Shown here piece by piece: positions 6,435 to 12,940 of a DNA stretch of 12,940 bases. The stretch spans positions 1 through 12,940 of the forward strand of contig DQGU01000080.1 of assembly GCA_003524565.1 (NCBI GenBank), read 5' to 3'. The notes under the pieces are model-generated. The model ran no database searches. It worked only from the letters and a program-made list of their open reading frames with translations, and was not told where the DNA came from. Each line of letters opens with the position of its first letter. The first letter of the stretch is position 1. Source of the DNA: Rhodospirillaceae bacterium. GTDB taxonomy: Bacteria; Pseudomonadota; Alphaproteobacteria; Micavibrionales; UBA2020. A program made the position numbers and the translations under genes.

Positions 6435-7523
6435 TTGCGCAGCCAGTTTGGCATGTTGATGCGGGCGGCGGTTGTGGCCGCGATGGTGGCGTGCTTTCCG
6501 CAGACGGCGCGGGCGGCCGAGCCTGCACAGCGCGATTGGGGCGTGCAGATATTTCCGGCCATGGAAAAATACGGCTTCATCCGTTTTTATACAATGTGGC
6601 AGAGCGAATTTGCCGCCGCCGTCGATGCCGCCGCGGCCGCAGGCATGCGCCGCGCCCTGATTGCCAAACGCTGGAGCGAGATAGAGCCCCGCGCCGGAAA
6701 AATAAAAACCGATGACATCGCGCGCGAGGCCGCGCTTTACCGTGCAAAAAACATAGACATCTTTTTCGGCCTGCAGCTTATCAACACCGTCAAGGCGGAA
6801 CTGCCCGAAGACCTTTCCGGCAAAGCGTGGGATTCACCGGAAGTGACCCAAAGGGCGCTCACGGCGATAGACAAAATTCTTGCGCTTCTGCCGCAAGACC
6901 GTCCGGTCTATTTTTCATTCGGCAACGAAGTGGATGTTTATTTCGAAAAGGCGCCGCAGGAGCTTGACGCGTTTTTGCGGTTATATGCCGCCGTGCGTGC
7001 GCATATCGCGGCGCGCTATCCGCATGTCAGAACCGGCATCACCACGACTTATGACGGTTATCTGCACGGGCGCAAGGCGATGATTGCGCAAATTCAGGCG
7101 GCAACCGATATTGTGATTTTCACCTACTACCCGCTTGACGGGTTCAAGGTGCGCCCGCCCGATGCGCCGCTGCGGGATATTCCCGAAATGGTCAAGGCCG
7201 CATCGCCGCGCCCGCTGGTGCTGCAAGAAGCAGGCTATCCCAGCGCCGCGCGCATCGGCAGTTCCGAAGACATGCAGGCGGATTTTGTGCGGCATTTGTT
7301 TGCGGCGTGGGATGCGCAGGCGGCGGATATTTTGCATGTGAGCGTATTCATGCAAACCGATTTCACCCGCAAAATATGCGAAGATTTAACCGCCTACTAC
7401 GGCCTGTCCGCGCCTGCGTACAAAGACGATTTTATGGCGATGCTCTGCACCCTTGGCCTCCGCACCGCAAACGGCCGCGAAAAACCGGCCTGGGCTGCCC
7501 TGCGGGAGGCGGCGGCGCGTTAA
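6435..7523 (+). CDS. Exported glycoside-hydrolase-like TIM-barrel protein
   Basis: 362 residues. The start is TTG 6435, preceded at four to six bases by AAGGGGGTG, a strong ribosome binding site; the ATGs at 6453 and 6459 have none at the right distance. Residues 1-27 form a signal peptide with cleavage after Ala-Arg-Ala (25-27), so the protein acts in the periplasm or outside. The mature part alternates strands and helices like a (beta/alpha)8 barrel and shows the clan GH-A pattern of two catalytic glutamates: E165 in FSFGNEVDVY (acid/base at the end of strand 4) and E265 in LVLQEAGYPS (nucleophile at strand 7), exactly 100 residues apart. ITTTYDG (202-208) and FTYYPLDGF (229-237) would line the cleft. 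It resembles uncharacterised relatives of galactanase and mannanase families such as GH53 and GH113, but I cannot assign a family or substrate. It is divergent from kdsB and convergent with the next gene. Confidence 0.8.
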   Translation: MRSQFGMLMRAAVVAAMVACFPQTARAAEPAQRDWGVQIFPAMEKYGFIRFYTMWQSEFAAAVDAAAAAGMRRALIAKRWSEIEPRAGKIKTDDIAREAALYRAKNIDIFFGLQLINTVKAELPEDLSGKAWDSPEVTQRALTAIDKILALLPQDRPVYFSFGNEVDVYFEKAPQELDAFLRLYAAVRAHIAARYPHVRTGITTTYDGYLHGRKAMIAQIQAATDIVIFTYYPLDGFKVRPPDAPLRDIPEMVKAASPRPLVLQEAGYPSAARIGSSEDMQADFVRHLFAAWDAQAADILHVSVFMQTDFTRKICEDLTAYYGLSAPAYKDDFMAMLCTLGLRTANGREKPAWAALREAAAR

Positions 7524-8593
7524 CGGGGCGCCGTGCCGTTCTCGGGACTTTTTACGCGCCAGCTTTCCACTTCTGCGATGGCGTCTTCGTATATTTGTTG
7601 CCATTCCCCGATTTTCTGCCGTGAAATTTCGACGCTATAGTCGAAAGGCTCTTTGTGAAAACGCAAAAAGCAGCTGCTTTCGCAAACAATATCTGCTGCG
7701 GGCATGATGTCCGCTTTTGTTTGGTAATAGATGGGTCCGGGTGTATAGCGCCATCCCTTCATGTCTGGAGGCAGGTCTTGGAGTATTTCTTCTTTGCTGC
7801 GCCAATGCCATTCAGATTCGGCATATCTGGGGTGTGCAACGGGCGCGGACAGCTGATAAATTCCGGCACTGCCTGAAACGGCAATTTTCGGGGAGGGCAT
7901 GCCAAGAGTTGTTGTTCTCGCACCCGGGAATTTATAGGTCTTATCGTCAATAAAGGCCGAAATATGCTTGGCTTGCGGACGTGGCCAAGGTTTGCCGACA
8001 TAGTCTGTCTCTGTCTGGCACGGTACGGCTTTTAATCCGGAGTTTCGTTCGATTTTGTAGCGTTTGTTTCCGTCGATATGCCACACTTCATATTCATCCG
8101 GAGCCTTTTCAACATACACGGCGGCATCGTAATCCTTGGGCCAGCGGCATCCCATGAAGCTAAAAAACTGGGGCATCTCAACAAACGCCAAAGCACGCGG
8201 CGGTTTGTTATCCGGCAGTGCCATGCAATAAGGATGACCGCCCGCAATTTCTTTGGCGGCGGAGGTGACGGCAATATGCGGCGAGAGCGCAGATGACAGG
8301 CTATAAAGCATAACAAGGGCAAAGCTGCCCCAAAAAATGGCGCTGGCATAGCGGCGCGGCGCTTTCCGCGCAAACGTAAACGATTTATAGGCGATAAGTG
8401 GAATGGCCAGTGCATACAGTGCTAAGCCTAGTTTGGGTACAAAACCAGACACGCCGTCATGCGGAAGTTGGTTCAAAAAAAGGCGGTCAAAAAAAGTGGC
8501 CGCGAAAACACTCGCAACGAGCCCGAACACAAAAACAATAAAAAACCAGAAAGTGATTCCCAGCTTTTTTAGAAAAAACTTGATGTGTTTCAA
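7520..8593 (-). CDS. Inner-membrane protein of unknown function
   Basis: 357 residues; the family is not recognised. The N-terminus has a basic start (MKHIKFFLKK) and hydrophobic helices at about 11-33, 52-70 and 84-102. The remaining 250 residues are hydrophilic and, by the positive-inside rule, likely periplasmic. This part has five cysteines (C123, C149, C192, C304, C308), is rich in Trp, Tyr and Pro (GKPWPRPQAK, WRYTPGPIYY), and has no motif I know. The start is TTG 8593, set by GGGGGA six bases upstream and by a well-placed promoter at 8616-8645; no nearby ATG has such support. Base composition is visibly lower in GC than the neighbours, with many AAA and TTT codons, which may mean later acquisition. 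Its stop codon shares bases with that of the convergent glycosidase-like gene. Confidence 0.75.
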   Translation of the reverse strand: MKHIKFFLKKLGITFWFFIVFVFGLVASVFAATFFDRLFLNQLPHDGVSGFVPKLGLALYALAIPLIAYKSFTFARKAPRRYASAIFWGSFALVMLYSLSSALSPHIAVTSAAKEIAGGHPYCMALPDNKPPRALAFVEMPQFFSFMGCRWPKDYDAAVYVEKAPDEYEVWHIDGNKRYKIERNSGLKAVPCQTETDYVGKPWPRPQAKHISAFIDDKTYKFPGARTTTLGMPSPKIAVSGSAGIYQLSAPVAHPRYAESEWHWRSKEEILQDLPPDMKGWRYTPGPIYYQTKADIMPAADIVCESSCFLRFHKEPFDYSVEISRQKIGEWQQIYEDAIAEVESWRVKSPENGTAPR

Positions 8594-8615
8594 ATGAAGT
8601 CCCCCACACCTATTC

Positions 8616-8645
8616 AGTATAGCATGGATGGCGGGTTTTTGTCAC
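8616..8645 (-). promoter_or_regulatory. Predicted promoter of the membrane-protein gene
   Basis: On the minus strand GTGACA (-35, 8640-8645, five of six consensus bases) and TATACT (-10, 8616-8621, five of six), in the context GCTATACT, are 18 bases apart. Transcription from about 8609 would give a leader of only about 16 bases that just holds the GGGGGA ribosome binding site. The gene is thus probably transcribed independently of the phosphodiesterase gene upstream. Confidence 0.65.
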
Positions 8646-8660
8646 GGTGCGGGTTGTTTG

Positions 8661-8673
8661 CGGCCTGTGGCCG
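8661..8673. other. Short hairpin just after the first phosphodiesterase gene
   Basis: CGGCC and GGCCG form a five-pair stem around TGT, immediately past the stop codon of the minus-strand phosphodiesterase. No T-tract follows on the minus strand, so this is a weak candidate for an end signal or a 3' stabilising structure. Confidence 0.3.
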
Positions 8674-8674
8674 G

Positions 8675-9565
8675 CTAACCCAGCGCCGCGCGCACCTTGT
8701 CCGGCTCATCGACTTTGATGAGGGCGTAGGGGACGGTGCCGTTTTCGGCGAGGGCGCGGAGGTGGTGGAGGGTTTTGTAATCGCTGCCCGCGGCGCTGAC
8801 GCGGTTGTTGGCGGTGGAGATTTGCAGGCCGAGGCCGGCGGCGGCCGCCCATGCGCCCAGCGCGGGTTTGAAATCTGTCGTCGTGGTGTCATAGGCGGCG
8901 ATGCGGATTTCGCGGTGCAGCTCTTCCAAAACGCCGCGCGCGGCGGGTTGATAATAATCCACCAGCGGCACATAGCCGGGGCCGATGTTTTCTTCGCCGA
9001 ACAGAATTCTGGATTTGATGGCGGGCACCAGCATGATGTCCGCATCGCGCGCGCGGAAATCGCGCAGAATATCCCAGTTGAACGACGATACAATCACATC
9101 ATGCGCGGCCATGACGGCGGCGTGTTTTTGCATCAAGGCGCAGACGGCGGCAACGCAGGTGGTATCCTTGATATCAAGGTTGATAATCGCGCGGCGGTCT
9201 GTGTATCCGAAAACCAGTTCGAACAAAGCCTCCAGCGTGGGGACGCGGTGGCCACCGCCAATATCGACTGCCGCAACCTCTGCCGCTGTCATTTTTGAAA
9301 CCAGCTTGCCTGCCATCGCGGCGGCCACGGCGGGCGCGGCGTGCTGTTCGATTTCGTCGTCGTGGATAAGCATCGGCACGCCGTCGGCGGACAAAAACAC
9401 GTCACATTCAATGCCGTCCGCCCCGTTATCGAGCGCGTATTTGAAAGCGGCCAGCGAATTCTCCGGCAGCAGATGTGGCAGGTTTTCGGGCGTTTTCAGC
9501 GCGGCGGGCGTGGGGCCATATCCGCGGTGGCCTATGATTTTAAAGCCTTTTTGGCGCTGCAGCAT
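8675..9565 (-). CDS. Glycerophosphodiester phosphodiesterase family protein (copy 1)
   Basis: 296 residues. The family hydrolyses glycerophosphodiesters to sn-glycerol 3-phosphate and an alcohol, using a metal in a TIM barrel. The active-site set is present: H13 and R14 in IIGHRGYGP, E35 in LLPENSLAAF, E53 and D55 in GIECDVFLS, and H68 in LIHDDE as the second catalytic histidine. The later metal-binding position, normally Glu in an E-x-K motif, is D131 in NLDIKD, a conservative change. The usual C-terminal W-T-x-N is replaced by STANN (250-254). There is no signal peptide, so it is probably cytoplasmic. The start at ATG 9565 has only a weak AAGG ten bases upstream. It is divergent from a paralogue 87 bases away and shares with it the stretch FNWD-LRD-RA-D-D and the following PAI and LFG-EN. 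Confidence 0.92.
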   Translation of the reverse strand: MLQRQKGFKIIGHRGYGPTPAALKTPENLPHLLPENSLAAFKYALDNGADGIECDVFLSADGVPMLIHDDEIEQHAAPAVAAAMAGKLVSKMTAAEVAAVDIGGGHRVPTLEALFELVFGYTDRRAIINLDIKDTTCVAAVCALMQKHAAVMAAHDVIVSSFNWDILRDFRARDADIMLVPAIKSRILFGEENIGPGYVPLVDYYQPAARGVLEELHREIRIAAYDTTTTDFKPALGAWAAAAGLGLQISTANNRVSAAGSDYKTLHHLRALAENGTVPYALIKVDEPDKVRAALG

Positions 9566-9575
9566 TTTATAAACC

Positions 9576-9604
9576 TTGTTTCCGTCAAGTGCTTATGGAA
9601 TAAT
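9576..9604 (+). promoter_or_regulatory. Candidate promoter of the second phosphodiesterase gene
   Basis: TTGTTT (9576-9581) and AATAAT (9599-9604, five of six consensus bases) are 17 bases apart, in an AT-rich patch between the two divergent phosphodiesterase genes. The leader would be about 40 bases. The -35 is weak. I could not define a matching promoter for the minus-strand copy. Confidence 0.35.
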
Positions 9605-9652
9605 ACTCGTGTAAAAGCAAGAATCTAATAACACCCGTACAGTTGGTTGGAA

Positions 9653-10663
9653 ATGGGTATTGTGATTATCGGACATCGCGGCATGGGGCCCACCAGCACC
9701 TTGCCGTCCATCGAACCGCATACGCTGCCGGAAAATTCGCTGGCGGCTTTCGCGCGCGCGCTGGAACACGGTGCCGACGGTCTTGAATTTGACGTGCATA
9801 TCACGCGCGACGGTGACGTGGCGGTTATTCACGACAACCAGCTCAATAAAAAAATCGCGGGTGCCGACCGCAAGGGCACCGAACTGGGGCTCGTATCCGA
9901 ACGCACCATGGCGGAGCTTTCGGCGATGGATATCGGCAACGGCCAAGGTATCCCGAACCTGACCGACGTGATGGATTTCATGATTGCCGCGAATGCCGCC
10001 TATCACGCGCGTACGGGCAAGAACCTGATGATCGATATTGAGCTGAAGGGCGAGGGCGTGGCCGATGCGGTTTACCGCACCATCAAGCCCTATATCGACG
10101 CGGGGTATGTGAATAGCGAAGATTTCGTGTTCAACAGTTTCAACTGGGACAACCTGCGTGATTTGCGCGCGCTCGACAAAGACCTCAAGCTCATCCCCGC
10201 TATCCGCACCGAAGATTTGTTCGGCAAGGAAAACGTGACCATGCCGGGCTGGAAGGTGAAAGAGGGGGCGAATTACTGCCTCGACGCTTTCGCGCGGCTC
10301 AAATCCCTGCATAACGAAATCAGCTGCCATGCGTTTGATTGCATCGTGTTCGACCTGCGCCCTGCTTTTGTTGAATTTTGCGCATCGAACCGCATCGGGC
10401 TTTTTACCTCTACTTCTGCCGAAACGGTCAAGGCGGATAGCATCCGCGAACCGCTCGCGCTGATGACGGCGGCGGCGACGCGCTTGCCGGTCGTTTGTTT
10501 CCGCGCCGACCATGCGGGCGATACGCGCGCATTGGTGAACGAGATTTGCCGCGAACAGGCCTATATGGCGGAGATGAAAAAGCCGGAAGACGGCTACGCG
10601 CAAGAAACCCGCCCCGCTTCTCCTGCCCGTAAAAATACGGGCAGCAAATTCACCCCGTCCTGA
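9653..10663 (+). CDS. Glycerophosphodiester phosphodiesterase family protein (copy 2)
   Basis: 336 residues. It has the same fold and role as its divergent neighbour: H8 and R9 in IIGHRGMGP, E27 in LPENSLAAF, E45 and D47 in LEFDVHIT, H60 in VIHDNQ, and E130 in IDIELKG as metal ligand, so the catalytic set is complete. The C-terminal part (about 225-295) departs from typical members: TSTSAETVK stands where W-T-x-N is expected, and a polar tail of about 40 residues follows. No signal peptide is seen; it is likely cytoplasmic. The start ATG 9653 is chosen over TTG 9647; both have weak upstream GG-rich sequence. The gene converges on the sensor kinase with three bases between stop codons. Its last codons contain a perfect nine-pair stem-loop. 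It is not a recent duplicate of copy 1, since they differ at many positions. Confidence 0.93.
   Translation: MGIVIIGHRGMGPTSTLPSIEPHTLPENSLAAFARALEHGADGLEFDVHITRDGDVAVIHDNQLNKKIAGADRKGTELGLVSERTMAELSAMDIGNGQGIPNLTDVMDFMIAANAAYHARTGKNLMIDIELKGEGVADAVYRTIKPYIDAGYVNSEDFVFNSFNWDNLRDLRALDKDLKLIPAIRTEDLFGKENVTMPGWKVKEGANYCLDAFARLKSLHNEISCHAFDCIVFDLRPAFVEFCASNRIGLFTSTSAETVKADSIREPLALMTAAATRLPVVCFRADHAGDTRALVNEICREQAYMAEMKKPEDGYAQETRPASPARKNTGSKFTPS
10623..10644. other. Nine-pair stem-loop at the end of the second phosphodiesterase gene
   Basis: CTGCCCGTA (10623-10631) and TACGGGCAG (10636-10644) pair perfectly around AAAA. It lies 16 bases before the plus-strand stop codon and 22 bases beyond the kinase stop on the minus strand, so it would sit in the 3' untranslated end of the kinase transcript. 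No T-tract follows on either strand. It may act as a bidirectional stop or stability element between convergent genes. Confidence 0.45.
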
Positions 10664-10666
10664 CAG

Positions 10667-12940
10667 TTATGCCGAAGAGCTTTCGGCCAGTTCCGCAGGC
10701 GGCGGGCTGGCGGGCGCGGCTACTTGGTGCATAAGGTAATCTTTCGTTTCGTTAAGTGCGGCGCGGATGGCGGCAAGGCTTTTCAGACGCGCGGCGCGGG
10801 TGGAGGGGTTCATTTCCTGCGCATCGGCGCAAAGGGTATGAAGTTTTTGCGCGCCCGCCATGCCTGCGCTGCCTTTCATGCGGTGCGTCACCTCGACCCA
10901 GGCCGGACAATCGCCGTCAAGGCAGGCGGCAGGCAGCGCGGCCATGTCTTTTTGCGCTTGCGTCAGATACAAATCGACATAGGCGGCCAGCTCTTCCGGC
11001 GTATCCACATATTGCAGCAAAACCGACATGTCCACCGCGGGCGCGGCTGCATGCGGTTTTATATCGGGCGCGGCCGTGTTTCCGTCCGTATTGTCGGCGT
11101 CGCGCGCGGGCGTATCGGGCAGGGCTATCCACGTTGACAGCAGGATACGAAAGGCCTCCGCATCAATCGGTTTGCTGAGGTAATCATCCATGCCCGCCTG
11201 CAGGCAACGCTCGCGCGTGCCGGGCAGCGCATCGGCGGTCAGGGCGATAATCGGCACGCAGCTTTGCACGCTGTTCAGCTGGCGAATTTCGCGCACCGCT
11301 TCGTATCCGCTCATTTCCGGCATGTGGCAGTCCATAAGAACAAGGTGGTAATTTTTACTTTTCACGGCTTCGACGGCTTTGCGACCGTTTTCGACAATAT
11401 CCACATGCGTGATGCCCATGCGTGCCAGCAGGCGCGCGATAAAAACCTGGTTGAGGGCATGGTCTTCCGCGACAAGAACATGCATGGCGGAGGCGGGCAG
11501 GCGTACCTGTGCCGCTTTCGGGCGTTTGGTTGCAACCGGCTTGTGCGCGCTTTCAACACTGTCCGCCACAGGGAAGGGGATTTTAAACCAGAATACGGAG
11601 CCCACGCCGGGCGTACTGTCCACGCCGATGCTGCCGCCCATTTTTTCGACCAGCTCTTTGGTGATGGCAAGGCCGAGGCCGGTGCCGCCGTAGCGGCGTG
11701 TAGCCGACTGGTCTGCCTGCGTAAATTTCTGGAATATCATCGCGTGTTTCTCGGGTGCGATGCCGATACCGGTATCCGCAACCTCGCCGTAAATTTCGAT
11801 GTGCCCTTCGTCAAGGGCGGTGTGGCCTATTTTGATGCGGACATGGCCGTCATCGGTGTATTTGATGGCGTTGTGAATAAGATTGGTCAGGATGCGCCCC
11901 GTGCGCAGCGGGTCGCCCTTGATGAAGGGCGGGATGCCGTCTTTGTAGATGACTTCAAGCGCCACGCTTTTGGCCTGCGCCAGCGGCAACAGCGCTTCTT
12001 TGATGCCCGACAGGCTTTCGGCAAAATCAAACCCGATGCTTTCCAGCGTGAAGTGGCCGGATTCGATTTTGGATATATCGAGAATATCGTTCACGATTTC
12101 AAGCAGCGTATCGGCGGATTTTTGCACGGTTTGCGCCATACTCTGGCTGTCGGCGCTGATGCGTGTGTCTTCGGCCAGCATGTGGCTCATGCCGATGATG
12201 CTGTTGAGGGGGGTGCGCAGCTCGTGACTCATATTCGCCAGAAATTCGCTTTTGGTGCGGCTGGCTTTTTCCGCTTCTTCTTTGGCGATACGGTAGCTTT
12301 CTGTTTTTTCGCGCACGAGGTCTTCAAGGTTCAGGCGGTGTTTTTGCAGCTCCAGCCGCGATTTTTCCAGCGGCTGGGTAACGAAATAGCGCACATAGGC
12401 GATGGCCAGAAGAAACATCGAAAGCCCCGTCCAAAGCACGATGCGCTGCGTATCGGACAGGCGTTCGTATTTTTCTTCCTGCAGGTTTTGTGCGCTGGTA
12501 ATCGCCGCTTCCTGCCGCGTCAGCGCTTCTTCAAGCAGGGTTTCCATCCGGCGCAGCTCTTTCAGGCTGCCGCCTTTTTCTTCTTTGCCGGTTTTAAGCT
12601 TCATCCACGCAAGGTCTGCCCGCGCAATCACGGCGCGGATTTCGTGCCCTGTGAACCCTTCGAACGGCGCGCTGCGGCGGCCGTCCGCACTGAAAACAAT
12701 GGTGCCGCCATGCAAAAAGGCGCGGAAATTATCGCTGACCATTTTTGCGGCTTCCTGCATTTTGCGTGTGCGTGCCGCGCTGGTTTCTTCGGACTGCTGG
12801 CTGTAAAAGACATAGCGTGTGATAAGCATGCGTTGCAGCGCCATGGCGTTCAGAACGCGGCTTTCGTGCGCTTGCGCCTGCAGGCGCAAGCTTGAAAACA
12901 GGTATGAGCCCGACATCAGCAGCACAAAAACCGCCAGCAG
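10667..12940 (-). CDS. Hybrid sensor histidine kinase with receiver and HPt domains (5'-partial)
   Basis: 757 residues are visible; the frame is open to the window edge, where a membrane helix is already under way, so the start lies outside. Counting from the first visible residue: membrane helix about 1-16; a mostly helical periplasmic sensor of about 145 residues that I do not recognise; a second helix about 167-187; a coiled linker; HisKA with H239 in NMSHELRTPLNSIIG; HATPase with N357, DTGIGI from D389 and GGTGLGLA at 418-425; a receiver with E492/D493, phospho-acceptor D537 in LMDCHMPEMSG, T568 and K590; and a C-terminal HPt with H686 in HRMKGSAG. This gives a full His-Asp-His phosphorelay in one inner-membrane protein. 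The final phosphoryl acceptor is a separate regulator not in the window. The signal is unknown. Confidence 0.95.
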   Translation of the reverse strand: MLAVFVLLMSGSYLFSSLRLQAQAHESRVLNAMALQRMLITRYVFYSQQSEETSAARTRKMQEAAKMVSDNFRAFLHGGTIVFSADGRRSAPFEGFTGHEIRAVIARADLAWMKLKTGKEEKGGSLKELRRMETLLEEALTRQEAAITSAQNLQEEKYERLSDTQRIVLWTGLSMFLLAIAYVRYFVTQPLEKSRLELQKHRLNLEDLVREKTESYRIAKEEAEKASRTKSEFLANMSHELRTPLNSIIGMSHMLAEDTRISADSQSMAQTVQKSADTLLEIVNDILDISKIESGHFTLESIGFDFAESLSGIKEALLPLAQAKSVALEVIYKDGIPPFIKGDPLRTGRILTNLIHNAIKYTDDGHVRIKIGHTALDEGHIEIYGEVADTGIGIAPEKHAMIFQKFTQADQSATRRYGGTGLGLAITKELVEKMGGSIGVDSTPGVGSVFWFKIPFPVADSVESAHKPVATKRPKAAQVRLPASAMHVLVAEDHALNQVFIARLLARMGITHVDIVENGRKAVEAVKSKNYHLVLMDCHMPEMSGYEAVREIRQLNSVQSCVPIIALTADALPGTRERCLQAGMDDYLSKPIDAEAFRILLSTWIALPDTPARDADNTDGNTAAPDIKPHAAAPAVDMSVLLQYVDTPEELAAYVDLYLTQAQKDMAALPAACLDGDCPAWVEVTHRMKGSAGMAGAQKLHTLCADAQEMNPSTRAARLKSLAAIRAALNETKDYLMHQVAAPASPPPAELAESSSA
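12870..12891. repeat. 22-bp perfect palindrome inside the kinase gene
   Basis: GCTTGCGCCTG followed directly by CAGGCGCAAGC forms a 22-bp inverted repeat with no spacer, centred on CTGCAG. It lies in the region encoding the end of the first membrane helix (LRLQAQA). It may be a chance result of Leu/Gln/Ala codons or a protein-binding site. Its position close to the gene start is notable. Confidence 0.9.

Noticed and set aside
6220..6528. Longer N-terminus for KdsB
   Set aside because: The extension is unlike the family and would cover the intergenic region; GGAGG before ATG 6219 sets the start.
9566..9652. Minus-strand promoter for the first phosphodiesterase (TATTAT as -10)
   Set aside because: The -10-like hexamer has no acceptable -35 at 16 to 18 bases, so I do not list it.
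9593..10603. Minus-strand open frame of 336 codons
   Set aside because: Antisense to the second phosphodiesterase, which has its full catalytic set; this is a codon-bias shadow.
4754..11578. Three KOPS-like GGGNAGGG sequences on the plus strand (4754, 11117, 11571) and none noticed on the minus strand
   Set aside because: About two per strand are expected by chance in GC-rich DNA of this length, so three against none is not evidence of orientation.
11264..12895. Plus-strand open frame of 543 codons
   Set aside because: Antisense to the well-supported sensor kinase; rich in Phe, His and Arg from the reverse reading of GC-biased codons, with no motif.
1..12940. Mobile element, CRISPR array, tRNA or defence island
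   Set aside because: No transposase, integrase, spaced repeat array, tRNA-like fold or known defence domain was found on either strand.

Overview
The window looks like ordinary chromosome from a Gram-negative alphaproteobacterium. It is GC-rich. It encodes CMP-KDO synthetase, so the cell makes lipopolysaccharide. FtsK and prephenate dehydratase carry alphaproteobacterial-style signatures (for example LESY in the ACT domain of PheA). The clearest promoter, upstream of ftsK, resembles the alphaproteobacterial housekeeping consensus (TTGAGC, 18-bp spacer, GCTACAAT). A more precise assignment, such as a Rhodospirillales- or Micavibrio-like lineage, would be a guess. I saw no tRNA, rRNA, CRISPR array, insertion sequence, integrase or phage gene.

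Layout. Positions 1-205 hold no gene, only a G-quadruplex-capable run, a hairpin and a short direct repeat. From 206 to 6219 everything reads on the minus strand, in transcription order: kdsB (CMP-KDO synthetase), a DEDDh exonuclease, pheA (prephenate dehydratase), a 61-residue protein, ftsK (DNA translocase) and an exported protein of unknown function. kdsB, the exonuclease and pheA are packed or overlapping and are probably one operon. ftsK has its own well-formed promoter. From 6435 to 7523 on the plus strand lies an exported glycoside-hydrolase-like TIM-barrel protein, divergent from kdsB. It converges on a three-helix membrane protein of unknown function (7520-8593, minus), and their stop codons share bases.

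From 8675 to 10663 two paralogous glycerophosphodiester phosphodiesterases are arranged back to back (divergent), each apparently cytoplasmic. The last gene, 10667 to the window end (minus), is a hybrid sensor histidine kinase (two membrane helices, HisKA, HATPase, receiver, HPt) whose start lies beyond the window.

How the genes fit together. kdsB serves LPS core synthesis, pheA phenylalanine synthesis and ftsK chromosome segregation at division; they are housekeeping genes that are neighbours rather than one pathway. The glycosidase-like protein, the exported protein and the membrane protein are envelope-associated with unknown substrates. The paired phosphodiesterases suggest breakdown of phospholipid-derived glycerophosphodiesters. 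I do not see a convincing new multi-gene system. The items most worth a second look are the repeat-rich ftsK promoter, the divergent phosphodiesterase pair, the orphan glycosidase-like protein with its convergent membrane-protein neighbour, and a 22-bp perfect palindrome inside the kinase gene.
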